Source: Sinomicrobium soli (GTDB lineage Bacteria; Bacteroidota; Bacteroidia; Flavobacteriales; Flavobacteriaceae). From it: 64,000 bases of DNA. The notes under the pieces are model-generated. The model did not search any database and had not been told where the DNA came from. It saw nothing but the letters and a program-made list of their open reading frames with translations. The DNA lies in NCBI RefSeq assembly GCF_003285545.1, contig NZ_QLNV01000004.1, forward strand, positions 62,001 to 126,000. The letters are read 5' to 3'. The translations under genes and the position numbers were made by a program. Shown piece after piece: positions 8,828-15,548 of the stretch (its first letter is position 1; every line of letters starts with the position of its first letter).

Positions 8828-9454
8828 ATGTCTTCTTTTGAGGTTATTTTAAAATATTTTCCCGGTCTGTCAGAACGGCAACAGCAACAGTTCAGTCAGC
8901 TGGAAGGCCTGTATGCCGACTGGAATGCGAGGATCAATGTGATTTCCAGGAAGGATATAGACGAATTGTATGTACGGCACGTACTTCATTCCCTCGGGAT
9001 CGCCCGGGTACAGTCTTTCCGCCCCGATGCCTCTGTGCTCGACGTAGGTACGGGAGGTGGTTTTCCCGGTATCCCGCTGGCCATTCTTTTTCCCGATACC
9101 CGTTTTTACCTGACGGATGCCATAGGCAAAAAGATCAGGGTAGTGGATGCCGTGGCCACGGTTCTCGACCTGCACAATGTACGGGCAGAGCACGTACGGG
9201 CCGAAAAGGTAAAAGAGCGTTTTGACTTTGTGGTAAGCCGCGCCGTGACCAATATGACAGATTTTGTCGGATGGGTACGGAATTCAACGACAAAAGATCA
9301 CCGGCATGAGCTGAAAAACGGTATATTTTACCTGAAGGGAGGCGATCTTTCCGAAGAGTTAAGCCCTTTCCCGAAAGCAACCGAATACGCCCTGTCTGAT
9401 TATTTTGAAGAAGATTTTTTTAAAACCAAAAAGGTGGTCCACCTGCCGTTATAA
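8828..9454 (+). CDS. rsmG: 16S rRNA (guanine-527-N7)-methyltransferase
   Basis: This 208-residue protein has the RsmG/GidB signatures: YADWNARINVISRKDIDELYVRHVLHS (shown in part), SAM-binding LDVGTGGGFPGIPLAI, and VVSRAVTNM. It methylates G527 of 16S rRNA; loss gives low-level streptomycin resistance in other bacteria. The frame allows an upstream ATG at 8810, but the -7 box at 8805-8812 places that codon within the promoter, so 8828 is preferred. Confidence 0.93.
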   Translation: MSSFEVILKYFPGLSERQQQQFSQLEGLYADWNARINVISRKDIDELYVRHVLHSLGIARVQSFRPDASVLDVGTGGGFPGIPLAILFPDTRFYLTDAIGKKIRVVDAVATVLDLHNVRAEHVRAEKVKERFDFVVSRAVTNMTDFVGWVRNSTTKDHRHELKNGIFYLKGGDLSEELSPFPKATEYALSDYFEEDFFKTKKVVHLPL

Positions 9455-9464
9455 TAATATTCCC

Positions 9465-9540
9465 TGTAGAGACGCATAATCAAGCGTCTCCACATCATGC
9501 GTCTCCACAATTATACGCCCCGACAATCATGCGGTTTCCA
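9465..9540. repeat. Degenerate GAGACGC inverted/tandem repeat
   Basis: GAGACGC (9469) and GCGTCTC (9484) form a 7-bp inverted repeat with an 8-nt loop. Two or three more decayed copies follow (CATGCGTCTCCACAA, TACGCCCCGACAATCATGCGG). Such GTAGAGACGC palindromes are scattered between genes in many Bacteroidota. It may end rsmG transcripts, but no T-run is present. Confidence 0.55.
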
Positions 9541-9546
9541 CCACAA

Positions 9547-10449
9547 TCATGTATCCCCATAGGAAATCCCCGTTTTTTTCAGCATCCCCCGCCATCGGTA
9601 TTTCCGTATAAATTTACCCTGATCAGGGTCTGCCAGGAACGGTACCCTGTTTTTCCGGGCCCTGAAATATCCCCGGACATTGTACAGAAAGGTCTGCCAC
9701 TGTTTCAGGCGCCATGCCGTTTTAAGCGATGCGATAAGGGTGATCGCGAGGCCGTACCGCAGGGTATACATGGCCTGCCCCTGCAGGAGCCGGGCCTTTT
9801 TGGTGTAGGCTTTTCCGGTAGGCCGGAGATGCCTGATAATGAGCCGGTCTGTAGTTTGTACCTTAAACCCGTAGTACCGGGCCAGCAGGGTATCGGCCGT
9901 ATCCCATCCGATAGCGGCTCTGAGGCCTCCCATTTTTTCAAAGCAGGCCCTTGAATAGGCCTTTACCGGGCCCCTTACATGATTTTTATCCGCCACGGGC
10001 TCGTATACCCATTGTCCCCGCTGCTCTATATATACCAGTCCGCCCGCTATCCCGACGGACGGGTCGTTTTTGAATATCATTGCCAGGGTTTCGAAATAGT
10101 CCGGGGGAAGTATCACATCCGCATCCATTTTTACGATGATGTCGTACGAGTTGTCGAGTGCCTCCAGGCCCTTGTAAAAGGCCCGGATCACCTTGCCCCC
10201 TGGAAGGTGCCCCTCTCCCTGATCATTGAGGTGGAGTGTCCCGGCCCAGGAATGATTTCCGGCAAAGGCGGCGGCAATATCCGCCGTATTGTCGGTGGAT
10301 GCATCGTTGACAACGACCAGGGCGGCAGGCAGCAGCGTTTGTGCTGCCACGGAAGCCAGTGCCTTTCCGATGAATTTCTCTTCGTTATGGGCGGGTATGA
10401 CAATGTAGTATTTCAAGATCTTTTCGGCATATGAATGGTTTCCGGTCAT
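9547..10449 (-). CDS. Family 2 glycosyltransferase
   Basis: This 300-residue GT-A protein has YYIVIPAHNEEKFIGKAL, VVNDASTDNTADI, and the acceptor/metal DxD motif in VKMDADVILP, followed by FEKMGGLRAAIGWDTADT. It has no strong membrane segment, so it is probably a cytoplasmic or membrane-associated transferase acting on a surface polysaccharide or lipid. It is monocistronic here, between rsmG (convergent) and a long non-coding region, so the pathway is unknown. Confidence 0.85.
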   Translation of the reverse strand: MTGNHSYAEKILKYYIVIPAHNEEKFIGKALASVAAQTLLPAALVVVNDASTDNTADIAAAFAGNHSWAGTLHLNDQGEGHLPGGKVIRAFYKGLEALDNSYDIIVKMDADVILPPDYFETLAMIFKNDPSVGIAGGLVYIEQRGQWVYEPVADKNHVRGPVKAYSRACFEKMGGLRAAIGWDTADTLLARYYGFKVQTTDRLIIRHLRPTGKAYTKKARLLQGQAMYTLRYGLAITLIASLKTAWRLKQWQTFLYNVRGYFRARKNRVPFLADPDQGKFIRKYRWRGMLKKTGISYGDT

Positions 10450-11146
10450 GGCAAAGATAAAGATATTGATTTTTTGTTGGGACCAAAGTCATGGTTAGGG
10501 GTATTACTTATAGACACGGTTCTTTACTTTAAGTTCTGTAGCACATTTTATTTTCACGAACACTTTTCTCTTAATTACATTGTTTGAATTATCCGTGTCA
10601 CAGCGGGGCCACACTTCGGCCCCGCTTTTTTTAGCCAACTGGAATTAGTTTAAACAAACCCTAAGTGAGGTTAAGACCCCGGTACCGGGGGGTAAGCCTT
10701 TCCGTGTTGTACCATGTATACCGTGCAGGTTACCGTACTGTTTCTTTTAAACCCTACGGATATGACTTTCAGAAAATGTAGGTGCAGATGCCTGTTCTTT
10801 AAAAAAAAGATGTCATAAAAGAAGGACTTTATGTATGTTCCGGTGTATTAGTTATAGACGTTCTAATCTATAAAAGATATATCATAATGTGAGGTAGGGA
10901 GGATAGTCCGGGAAAGGGAAAAGGATTAAATTATTTTTCTGTCGGAAGCCTTTTCTGTTAATTTATCGCAAATCATCGGGAGGAAAAGCATTATCCCGTA
11001 AATTTGACACTTGTCTTGCTGCGGAACACAGGGATCTTTCCGTACAGCTGTATCCGCACTGTTCCCGTTACACCTGTAGCTTTTGTGACGAACCTTGTGT
11101 CTTGGTGTCCGGGGTTACACAAAGGGGTGATGGATAATTTAAAAAA
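10450..11146. other. Non-coding region with an orphan terminator
   Basis: About 700 bp without a convincing gene. It contains a strong forward terminator at 10602-10632 that has no annotated forward gene before it, the palindrome CCCCGGTACCGGGG at ~10678, an AT-rich stretch at 10795-10890 and a -7-like TAAATTTG at 10999-11006, 141 bp before the next forward gene. A 34-codon reading frame at 10714-10818 looks random. Confidence 0.5.
10602..10632 (+). terminator. Orphan rho-independent terminator
   Basis: Stem GCGGGGCC / GGCCCCGC (10603-10610, 10618-10625), 7-nt loop, then seven T residues (10626-10632). The T-run is only on the forward strand. The nearest upstream forward gene ends over 1.1 kb earlier, so it should close a short unannotated transcript starting after ~10450. 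Confidence 0.8.
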
Positions 11147-11434
11147 ATGAATATGAATCGTCATAGAGCCTTGATAGACCTGCTGCTTGAGAAATTCAGG
11201 GATAATACCATAACCCGGATGGAATATGAACAGCTTGCCCGTATTGTGAACGACCCGGAAAATGAAGGGGAGATCAAGTACTGGATGAAAGAGCACTGGG
11301 ATGACCTGGATACGGAAGATACCGGTAGTGAAAGCTGGGATATGGAGAGTTCGTTCGGAGAAGAACTGGACCGCCTTAGAGAAAAAATACGATCGTCAAA
11401 TGAGGGTAAGGGCAACAATAATAAAGGGCGATGA
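11147..11434 (+). CDS. Small acidic protein resembling the N-terminal region of FecR-type anti-sigma factors
   Basis: This 95-residue protein is rich in acidic residues and helix formers (ALIDLLLEKFRDNTITRMEYEQLARIVND, shown in two overlapping parts: LLEKFRDNTITRMEYEQL and VNDPENEGEIKYWMKEHW). The pattern of a helix, a short turn and WxxEHWDDL resembles the cytoplasmic sigma-binding segment of Bacteroidota FecR proteins. There is no transmembrane segment or FecR domain, so it would be a free-standing version or a truncated remnant. It is convergent with the HTH/S24 regulator, 12 bp away. Function is unknown; the FecR resemblance is from recalled patterns only. The second ATG (11153) is an alternative start. 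Confidence 0.6.
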   Translation: MNMNRHRALIDLLLEKFRDNTITRMEYEQLARIVNDPENEGEIKYWMKEHWDDLDTEDTGSESWDMESSFGEELDRLREKIRSSNEGKGNNNKGR

Positions 11435-11446
11435 AAACTCAAGGTC

Positions 11447-12178
11447 CTATATCCCCGGGTTTTTGTTCATTCTGTGGCCGACCAGGTCGAGAGAGAAAAC
11501 AGAGGTGACCTCCCATATTTCAAGGATTTCTTTCGAATGCATTTTTACTTCGGGTCGTTCTTTTCCCGGCTTGCCATTCATAATCAGGATCAACTGATCC
11601 GGATATGAGGGGTCTTTGATAATTCTGCTGATATAAATTCCTTTCAGATTGCTCACCAATACATAAGTGTTCCCGTCGGTCAGGCCGGAGATATCGGTGC
11701 CGAGGTATTCCCCGACGGCAAAATCGCCGTCCTGAAGTATCGGGGCCATCGATGATCCTATCATCTGAAACGCCCGGATGTTATTACCATGGATAAAGGG
11801 GAAGTCAAACCGGGGAAGGTTCTCGATAAAACTTTTCCGGTGAAGTTCCATAACGTACTGAAAGCTGGATTCACGGCTTACGACGCGGAAACCCTGCCCG
11901 GCGTCTTTTTCCCGTACCGGATCTTTTTTGTCCCCCTGGTCGAAGAAAAGATCATTGATATCGATGTCATGGGTTTTACAAAGTGAAAATACCCGGTGAA
12001 AGTCCATGGTATTTCTTTTTTTCCAGGTAGAAATGGTGTTTGGCCTGACATTCAGAATATCAGACAAGGCCGCATTGGTCCGTATATTGAGGCGTTTTTT
12101 GAGACGGTCGATTACTTCGGTAACCTCAAACAGCACATCGTCATCTTCATGACCTCCTATGGCTGATACATTTTTCAT
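11447..12178 (-). CDS. HTH/S24 (LexA/CI-like) transcriptional regulator, paralogue 1
   Basis: This 243-residue protein has an N-terminal CI-type helix-turn-helix (residues ~15-75; NAALSDILNVRPNTISTWKK) and a C-terminal S24/LexA-like domain (RAFQMIGSSMAPILQDGDF). The S24 serine is kept (GSSMAPI), but where LexA has its catalytic lysine (VKRL) this protein reads YISRI, so self-cleavage is unlikely. It is a paralogue of the protein at 32990-33706: the recognition-helix region is nearly identical (PNTISTWKKRN versus PNTISTWKRRN). It lies upstream of and divergent from the SprB-like operon, with two palindromic operator pairs in the gap. A role in controlling that operon is inferred. Confidence 0.85.
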   Translation of the reverse strand: MKNVSAIGGHEDDDVLFEVTEVIDRLKKRLNIRTNAALSDILNVRPNTISTWKKRNTMDFHRVFSLCKTHDIDINDLFFDQGDKKDPVREKDAGQGFRVVSRESSFQYVMELHRKSFIENLPRFDFPFIHGNNIRAFQMIGSSMAPILQDGDFAVGEYLGTDISGLTDGNTYVLVSNLKGIYISRIIKDPSYPDQLILIMNGKPGKERPEVKMHSKEILEIWEVTSVFSLDLVGHRMNKNPGI

Positions 12179-12269
12179 GGGGTAGTCTTTTGATCTTTAT
12201 TCGTAGACATTGCTGATCAGGGGTTTTTACAAAATCTATAGTTTGTTAAGATACGATTAAATATTAAAT

Positions 12270-12277
12270 CAAATGTA
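12270..12277 (-). promoter_or_regulatory. -7 box of HTH/S24 regulator 1
   Basis: TACATTTG on the reverse strand matches TAnnTTTG perfectly and lies 91 bp upstream of the regulator start. The TAGAATAAGTTCTA palindrome was not found between this box and the gene. Confidence 0.45.
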
Positions 12278-12411
12278 ATGATTTTTATTAAAATCGGAAC
12301 ATGGCATTTTTTTATGGGGTGTTTTGTGTGTTGATTATCATGTTTTTAGATGTTTTTCTGACATAGATACCTGCCCCCGGGAGGTACCGGAAAAAAAGCG
12401 GGGAACCGGCA

Positions 12412-12447
12412 TAGAATAAGTTCTAAGGCATTCCTGAATTTATTCTA
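12412..12447 (+). promoter_or_regulatory. Palindromic operator pair, copy A
   Basis: Site 1 is TAGAATAAGTTCTA (12412-12425), a TAGAA-N4-TTCTA palindrome. Site 2 is CTGAATTTATTCTA (12434-12447), with one perfect half-site. The centres are 22 bp apart, about two helical turns, so two dimers would bind on one face. A TACTTTAG box begins 34 bp after site 2. The same geometry recurs in copies B and C. Confidence 0.75.
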
Positions 12448-12481
12448 CAGCTTATCGGGAGGCTGTTAACCGGGCAGGCTG

Positions 12482-12489
12482 TACTTTAG
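12482..12489 (+). promoter_or_regulatory. -7-like box of module A
   Basis: TACTTTAG starts exactly 34 bp after operator site 2, as in modules B (TACTTTTA) and C (TACTTTTG). It is the weakest match to TAnnTTTG of the three. No TTTG is present at -33, which would fit an activator-dependent promoter. The transcript would start near 12495 and end at the 12876-12926 terminator. Confidence 0.5.
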
Positions 12490-12613
12490 CATCGTGTCCG
12501 GAAATAAGGATCTTGATGTTTTTCAGCATCCGTTACGGATCTTTAATGATGGTAAACATCAGGTTGTATGTTGTATGGCTGTACCGGGAAATAGTCCGGA
12601 AGAATAAAGGCTG

Positions 12614-12730
12614 TTGAAAAAAATATCGGTCTTTGACTCCCCTGCAGATATGGCCGGAGCGATCGGGTTCTTGGCGGTATTTCTCCTGGTTCCGGCCTCG
12701 GGGAGTTATTGTACCGGATGTTATCAGTGA
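12614..12730 (+). CDS. Possible small hydrophobic peptide in the module A transcript
   Basis: A 38-codon frame starts at TTG 12614 (or ATG 12650 for 26 codons). It reads KKISVFDSPADMAG, a hydrophobic stretch IGFLAVFLLVPASG and a cysteine-bearing end SYCTGCYQ, resembling a short signal or membrane peptide. It overlaps the stop of a 23-codon frame (12546-12617, MMVNIRLYVVW...) in a TGTTGA arrangement that would allow translational coupling. It lies inside a promoter-to-terminator interval. There is no homology evidence and it may be chance; a non-coding RNA is an equal alternative. Confidence 0.25.
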   Translation: MKKISVFDSPADMAGAIGFLAVFLLVPASGSYCTGCYQ

Positions 12731-12875
12731 AATTGCCCTGTATATATTGTTTCTGTTCTTCTTATGTGGGAGTGCTACCGGGTAACGCAGGGCGATAGTG
12801 CTTTTGAGTAAAGCAAACGGGTTATCCGGTTCCTTCCCGGTGTTACAGAGAACACCTTTTTAAGTATTAATTTTT

Positions 12876-12926
12876 CCCCGGCAGCAGGAGTTAGTAGTGT
12901 TGTGTACTCCTGTTCCGGGGTTTTTT
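12876..12926 (+). terminator. Rho-independent terminator closing the module A transcript
   Basis: Outer stem CCCCGG (12876-12881) with CCGGGG (12915-12920), inner stem CAGGAGT (12885-12891) with ACTCCTG (12906-12912), then TTTTTT (12921-12926). A T-run before the left arm means it may also act in reverse. It isolates the 12495-12926 interval from the downstream operon promoter. Confidence 0.8.
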
Positions 12927-12979
12927 GCGTTGTTGCGGTAATGCCGGGAGCGCTTTCCGGTAAGCGGTTCCGCATGTCT

Positions 12980-13015
12980 TAGAATAAGTTCTATATCCCG
13001 GTAGAAATAGTTCTA
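12980..13015 (+). promoter_or_regulatory. Palindromic operator pair, copy B (SprB-like operon)
   Basis: Site 1 is TAGAATAAGTTCTA (12980-12993), identical to copy A site 1. Site 2 is TAGAAATAGTTCTA (13002-13015), also a perfect TAGAA-N4-TTCTA palindrome. Centres are 22 bp apart and the TACTTTTA box starts 34 bp after site 2. This is the best of the three pairs and directly precedes the adhesin operon. Confidence 0.8.
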
Positions 13016-13049
13016 CAGTGTTTGTTGTCAATGCTTTGGAAGATGCTTG

Positions 13050-13057
13050 TACTTTTA
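13050..13057 (+). promoter_or_regulatory. -7-like box of module B (SprB-like operon promoter)
   Basis: TACTTTTA matches TAnnTTTG at all fixed positions but the last. GTTG at 13024-13027 could serve as a weak -33 element, 22 bp upstream. A transcript starting near 13063 would have a ~260-nt leader before the first gene. Confidence 0.55.
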
Positions 13058-13132
13058 CGGCTACAAGAGGCAACCCGTTATACAGTTGTATTTTGTAGTA
13101 ATAAGGGTTAATCAAGTTGTTTAGTAGCTTGC

Positions 13133-13208
13133 CCGGCAGGTTCTTGTGTTGCTTTGGGTTTACAGGTATGAATTTTCCAGAAGTAAAAGGCCTGCCGGTT
13201 TTCTCTTT
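13133..13208 (+). terminator. Attenuator-like hairpin in the operon leader
   Basis: CCGGCAGG (13133-13140) pairs with CCTGCCGG (13191-13198), followed by TTTTCTCTTT. The 50-nt loop and interrupted T-run make it a weak terminator. A 16-codon frame (ATG 13168 to stop 13218, MNFPEVKGLP...) runs through the right arm, an arrangement seen in translation-coupled attenuators. The regulatory role is inferred. Confidence 0.35.
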
Positions 13209-13325
13209 GGTGTTCTGAACCCGTTGATCGGTTCCCGGTACTCCGTAGTGCGGAGCTGTGGGATATTTGTCCCGATGTAGTTGATCAAGGGATGTTGTAA
13301 GACCTCTTTTCTAATACCCCAAACG

Positions 13326-15545
13326 ATGCTTATGAAAAGATCTTTACTGCGTTTTTACAAAAAATATCTCTCTCTGTTGCTGCTGTTGGGCGTGACAGGG
13401 CCATGTTTTTCCCAGATAGATACCTTTTCCAGACCCGAACTCCAGTTCAACAGTCCTTGTGCCTCACCGGGGTTCAATGTTTACAGGGTACGGTTTATGT
13501 GGGATTATTCCCAGGCTGTGGTTACACCCGACAATGAGTTCATACTTGAGCTTTCCGATGAACACGGTGATTTTTCCGATCCGGTGGAACTGGACAGGGT
13601 AAGTGATAAGAATGATGTGTTTGATTTTGAATTCGAATTCGGCTTTCCCGGAAATACTGCGGGAGATGCCTATCGCGTACGGGTAAGAAGTACTGATCCC
13701 GTGGCCTATAGCCGGCACAGCGACCCTTTTCCCGCCTATTTCCTTCATGTCAACTCACAGCTTACCATTAATGTCATCGACGGTTTCGTGCAGGGAGAAG
13801 TAGTGTTGTGCAGTGGCGGGCAATACGAACTGTCGGTGCATAATTACCCGGGAGAGAGTGCTTATATATGGTACCGCAACGGTGCGGAGATACCCGGGGA
13901 GAAAAACGCTTCCCTCGTGGTTACGCAACCGGGAACTTATATGGCCGAAGTCGATTACGGGGAATACTGTTCGCAGAATACCTCTTCCAATATGGTTGCC
14001 GTAACCTTGGGAAGCAGCCTGGTCCCGGAGATCAACGGGGGAGCCCCCCTGCTGGAGATCTGCTCTCCCGCCGATGCAATACTGACGGCCGATACAGATA
14101 ATTCATCCTATACCTATACCTGGTTTAAGGATGGGGTGCAGACCGGTAATTCCGGATATTACCCCGAACTCATCCTTGATGAGCCCGACCCTTCGGGGAC
14201 CTACAGTCTTAAAATGACCGCTCCCGGGGGGTGTGAAGCCATGTCTGATGAAATAGAAGTCAGTATACCGGATTTTGCGGCAGATATCGCCGCCCCCGGC
14301 GAAGTACTGTTGCTCCCGGGAGACACCTATGTGCTTCAAGCTACGACCACGGCAAGCGACCCCGTATATACATGGTACCGGAACAATACTGTCATGAACG
14401 GTGAGCACGGGGCTACGCTTACGGTGAACGGGGAAGGGGTTTATAAGGTAAAGATATTGCAGGGCACAGGCTGCCCCATAGAAAAATACTCCGGTGACAT
14501 TACGGTGTCGGAACCGCAGGGATTCGAAATATCCATATCGGCGGAAGCGGGATATACCCCCTGTGAAGATGATACGGCAACACTGAAGGTTTCCGGGATA
14601 TGGGCTGTTTCGGGAAGCGGGGCATCCGTCGATGTATTTGAGCAGTACAAGGATATCGTCAACTATCAGTGGTACCGCAACGGAAATTTCCTTGACGGGC
14701 GTACGGGCAGTACCATGACCATAGATCAGCCTTCCGATAACGGGGCGTATTCCCTTAAGATGACCTATCTGAGCGATGAGGCCGTTTCGGATGTACTGGA
14801 GGTAAGGCTGAAATTGCAGGAAACGGTTTCCATCGAAGCCTCCGATGATATTCTGTGCGGGGGTGCCATTGCCATAAGCATTACTACAGGTACCGGAAAT
14901 ACCGACTATACCTATGCCTGGTATAAGAACGGGGAAAAGATCTCCGAGAATACCGATGCCCTGGACATAGAGGAAGAAGGCCGTTATCGCCTCGGTGTAT
15001 CTGCCTATGGCTGTACGGTGTTTTCCAATGAGTTGAACATACATCCGTTCGATGAGACCCGTATACAGGTCGACGCTCCGGAACGGATCATCATACCGGA
15101 AGGGAGTTCACGGACCGTTACGGCCTCCGGGGGAGATTCGTATCAGTGGTACAACGATCGCGATGAATTGCTGTCCGGTGCCGATTCGGTTACGGTAAGT
15201 GCCGAAGGCAGGATACGGCTTTATGCCTATATAGGAAGCTGCGAAATAAGCAGGGAGTTTACCGTGGCTTTTCAGGACTCATATGTTATTCCCAACCTGG
15301 TCAGCCCGAATAACGACGGGATCAATGATTTCTGGGTATTGCCCAATATCTACGCCTTTAATCCGGATATAGAGGTAGTGATCTATGCCGCGACGGGGGC
15401 AGTGATGCTGCAGACCACTTCCTATCAGAACAACTGGCCGGAATCGTCACTGGCCTATACACAGGGCAAACCGGTATTTTACTATCGCATTCTCAGGGAA
15501 GGAAAAGAAGTCATACGCCAGGGAACCATAACCGTAATACGCTAA
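13326..15545 (+). CDS. Secreted Ig-like repeat protein with T9SS type-B sorting domain
   Basis: This ~739-residue protein begins with a signal peptide (KYLSLLLLLGVTGPCFS). It contains several Ig/PKD-like beta-sandwich repeats marked by YxWYRNG or YTWFKDG motifs (YIWYRNGAEIPG, YTYTWFKDGVQ, PVYTWYRNN, YQWYRNGNFL, YTYAWYKNGEK, SYQWYNDRDE). It ends in a type-B C-terminal domain (about 654-739; PNLVSPNNDGINDFWVL, VVIYAATGAV, YYRILREGKE). Type-B CTDs direct export through T9SS, and typical partners are PorP/SprF proteins, one of which is the next gene. It is first in the adhesin operon, three bases before the next start, in a position like sprC of the F. johnsoniae sprCDBF operon. ATG 13326 is chosen over an earlier in-frame ATG (13281) because it gives a proper signal peptide; 13332 is also possible. 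Confidence 0.85.
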   Translation: MLMKRSLLRFYKKYLSLLLLLGVTGPCFSQIDTFSRPELQFNSPCASPGFNVYRVRFMWDYSQAVVTPDNEFILELSDEHGDFSDPVELDRVSDKNDVFDFEFEFGFPGNTAGDAYRVRVRSTDPVAYSRHSDPFPAYFLHVNSQLTINVIDGFVQGEVVLCSGGQYELSVHNYPGESAYIWYRNGAEIPGEKNASLVVTQPGTYMAEVDYGEYCSQNTSSNMVAVTLGSSLVPEINGGAPLLEICSPADAILTADTDNSSYTYTWFKDGVQTGNSGYYPELILDEPDPSGTYSLKMTAPGGCEAMSDEIEVSIPDFAADIAAPGEVLLLPGDTYVLQATTTASDPVYTWYRNNTVMNGEHGATLTVNGEGVYKVKILQGTGCPIEKYSGDITVSEPQGFEISISAEAGYTPCEDDTATLKVSGIWAVSGSGASVDVFEQYKDIVNYQWYRNGNFLDGRTGSTMTIDQPSDNGAYSLKMTYLSDEAVSDVLEVRLKLQETVSIEASDDILCGGAIAISITTGTGNTDYTYAWYKNGEKISENTDALDIEEEGRYRLGVSAYGCTVFSNELNIHPFDETRIQVDAPERIIIPEGSSRTVTASGGDSYQWYNDRDELLSGADSVTVSAEGRIRLYAYIGSCEISREFTVAFQDSYVIPNLVSPNNDGINDFWVLPNIYAFNPDIEVVIYAATGAVMLQTTSYQNNWPESSLAYTQGKPVFYYRILREGKEVIRQGTITVIR

Positions 15546-15548
15546 AAC

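Larger units (their letters stand above)
12179..13325. other. 1.15-kb regulatory intergenic region upstream of the SprB-like operon
   Basis: Between the divergent HTH/S24 regulator and the adhesin operon. In order it holds: a reverse-strand -7 box TACATTTG (12277 to 12270) for the regulator; operator pair A with a -7-like box (12412-12489); a ~440-nt interval with two overlapping short reading frames; a strong terminator (12876-12926); operator pair B with a -7-like box (12980-13057); and a leader with a terminator-like hairpin (13133-13208). Confidence 0.7.

Noticed and set aside
10714-10818. 34-codon frame in the 10.5-11.1 kb gap
   Set aside because: Composition looks random (Cys/Arg/Lys-rich end), with no promoter box or conserved pattern.
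10852-10865. TTATAGACGTTCTA as a fourth operator copy
   Set aside because: The left half does not match TAGAA, and there is no second site at 22 bp and no TACTTT box at the right distance.
12775-12975. Reverse-strand frame of 66 codons in the regulatory region
   Set aside because: It runs across the strong terminator hairpin and has no domain or promoter support.
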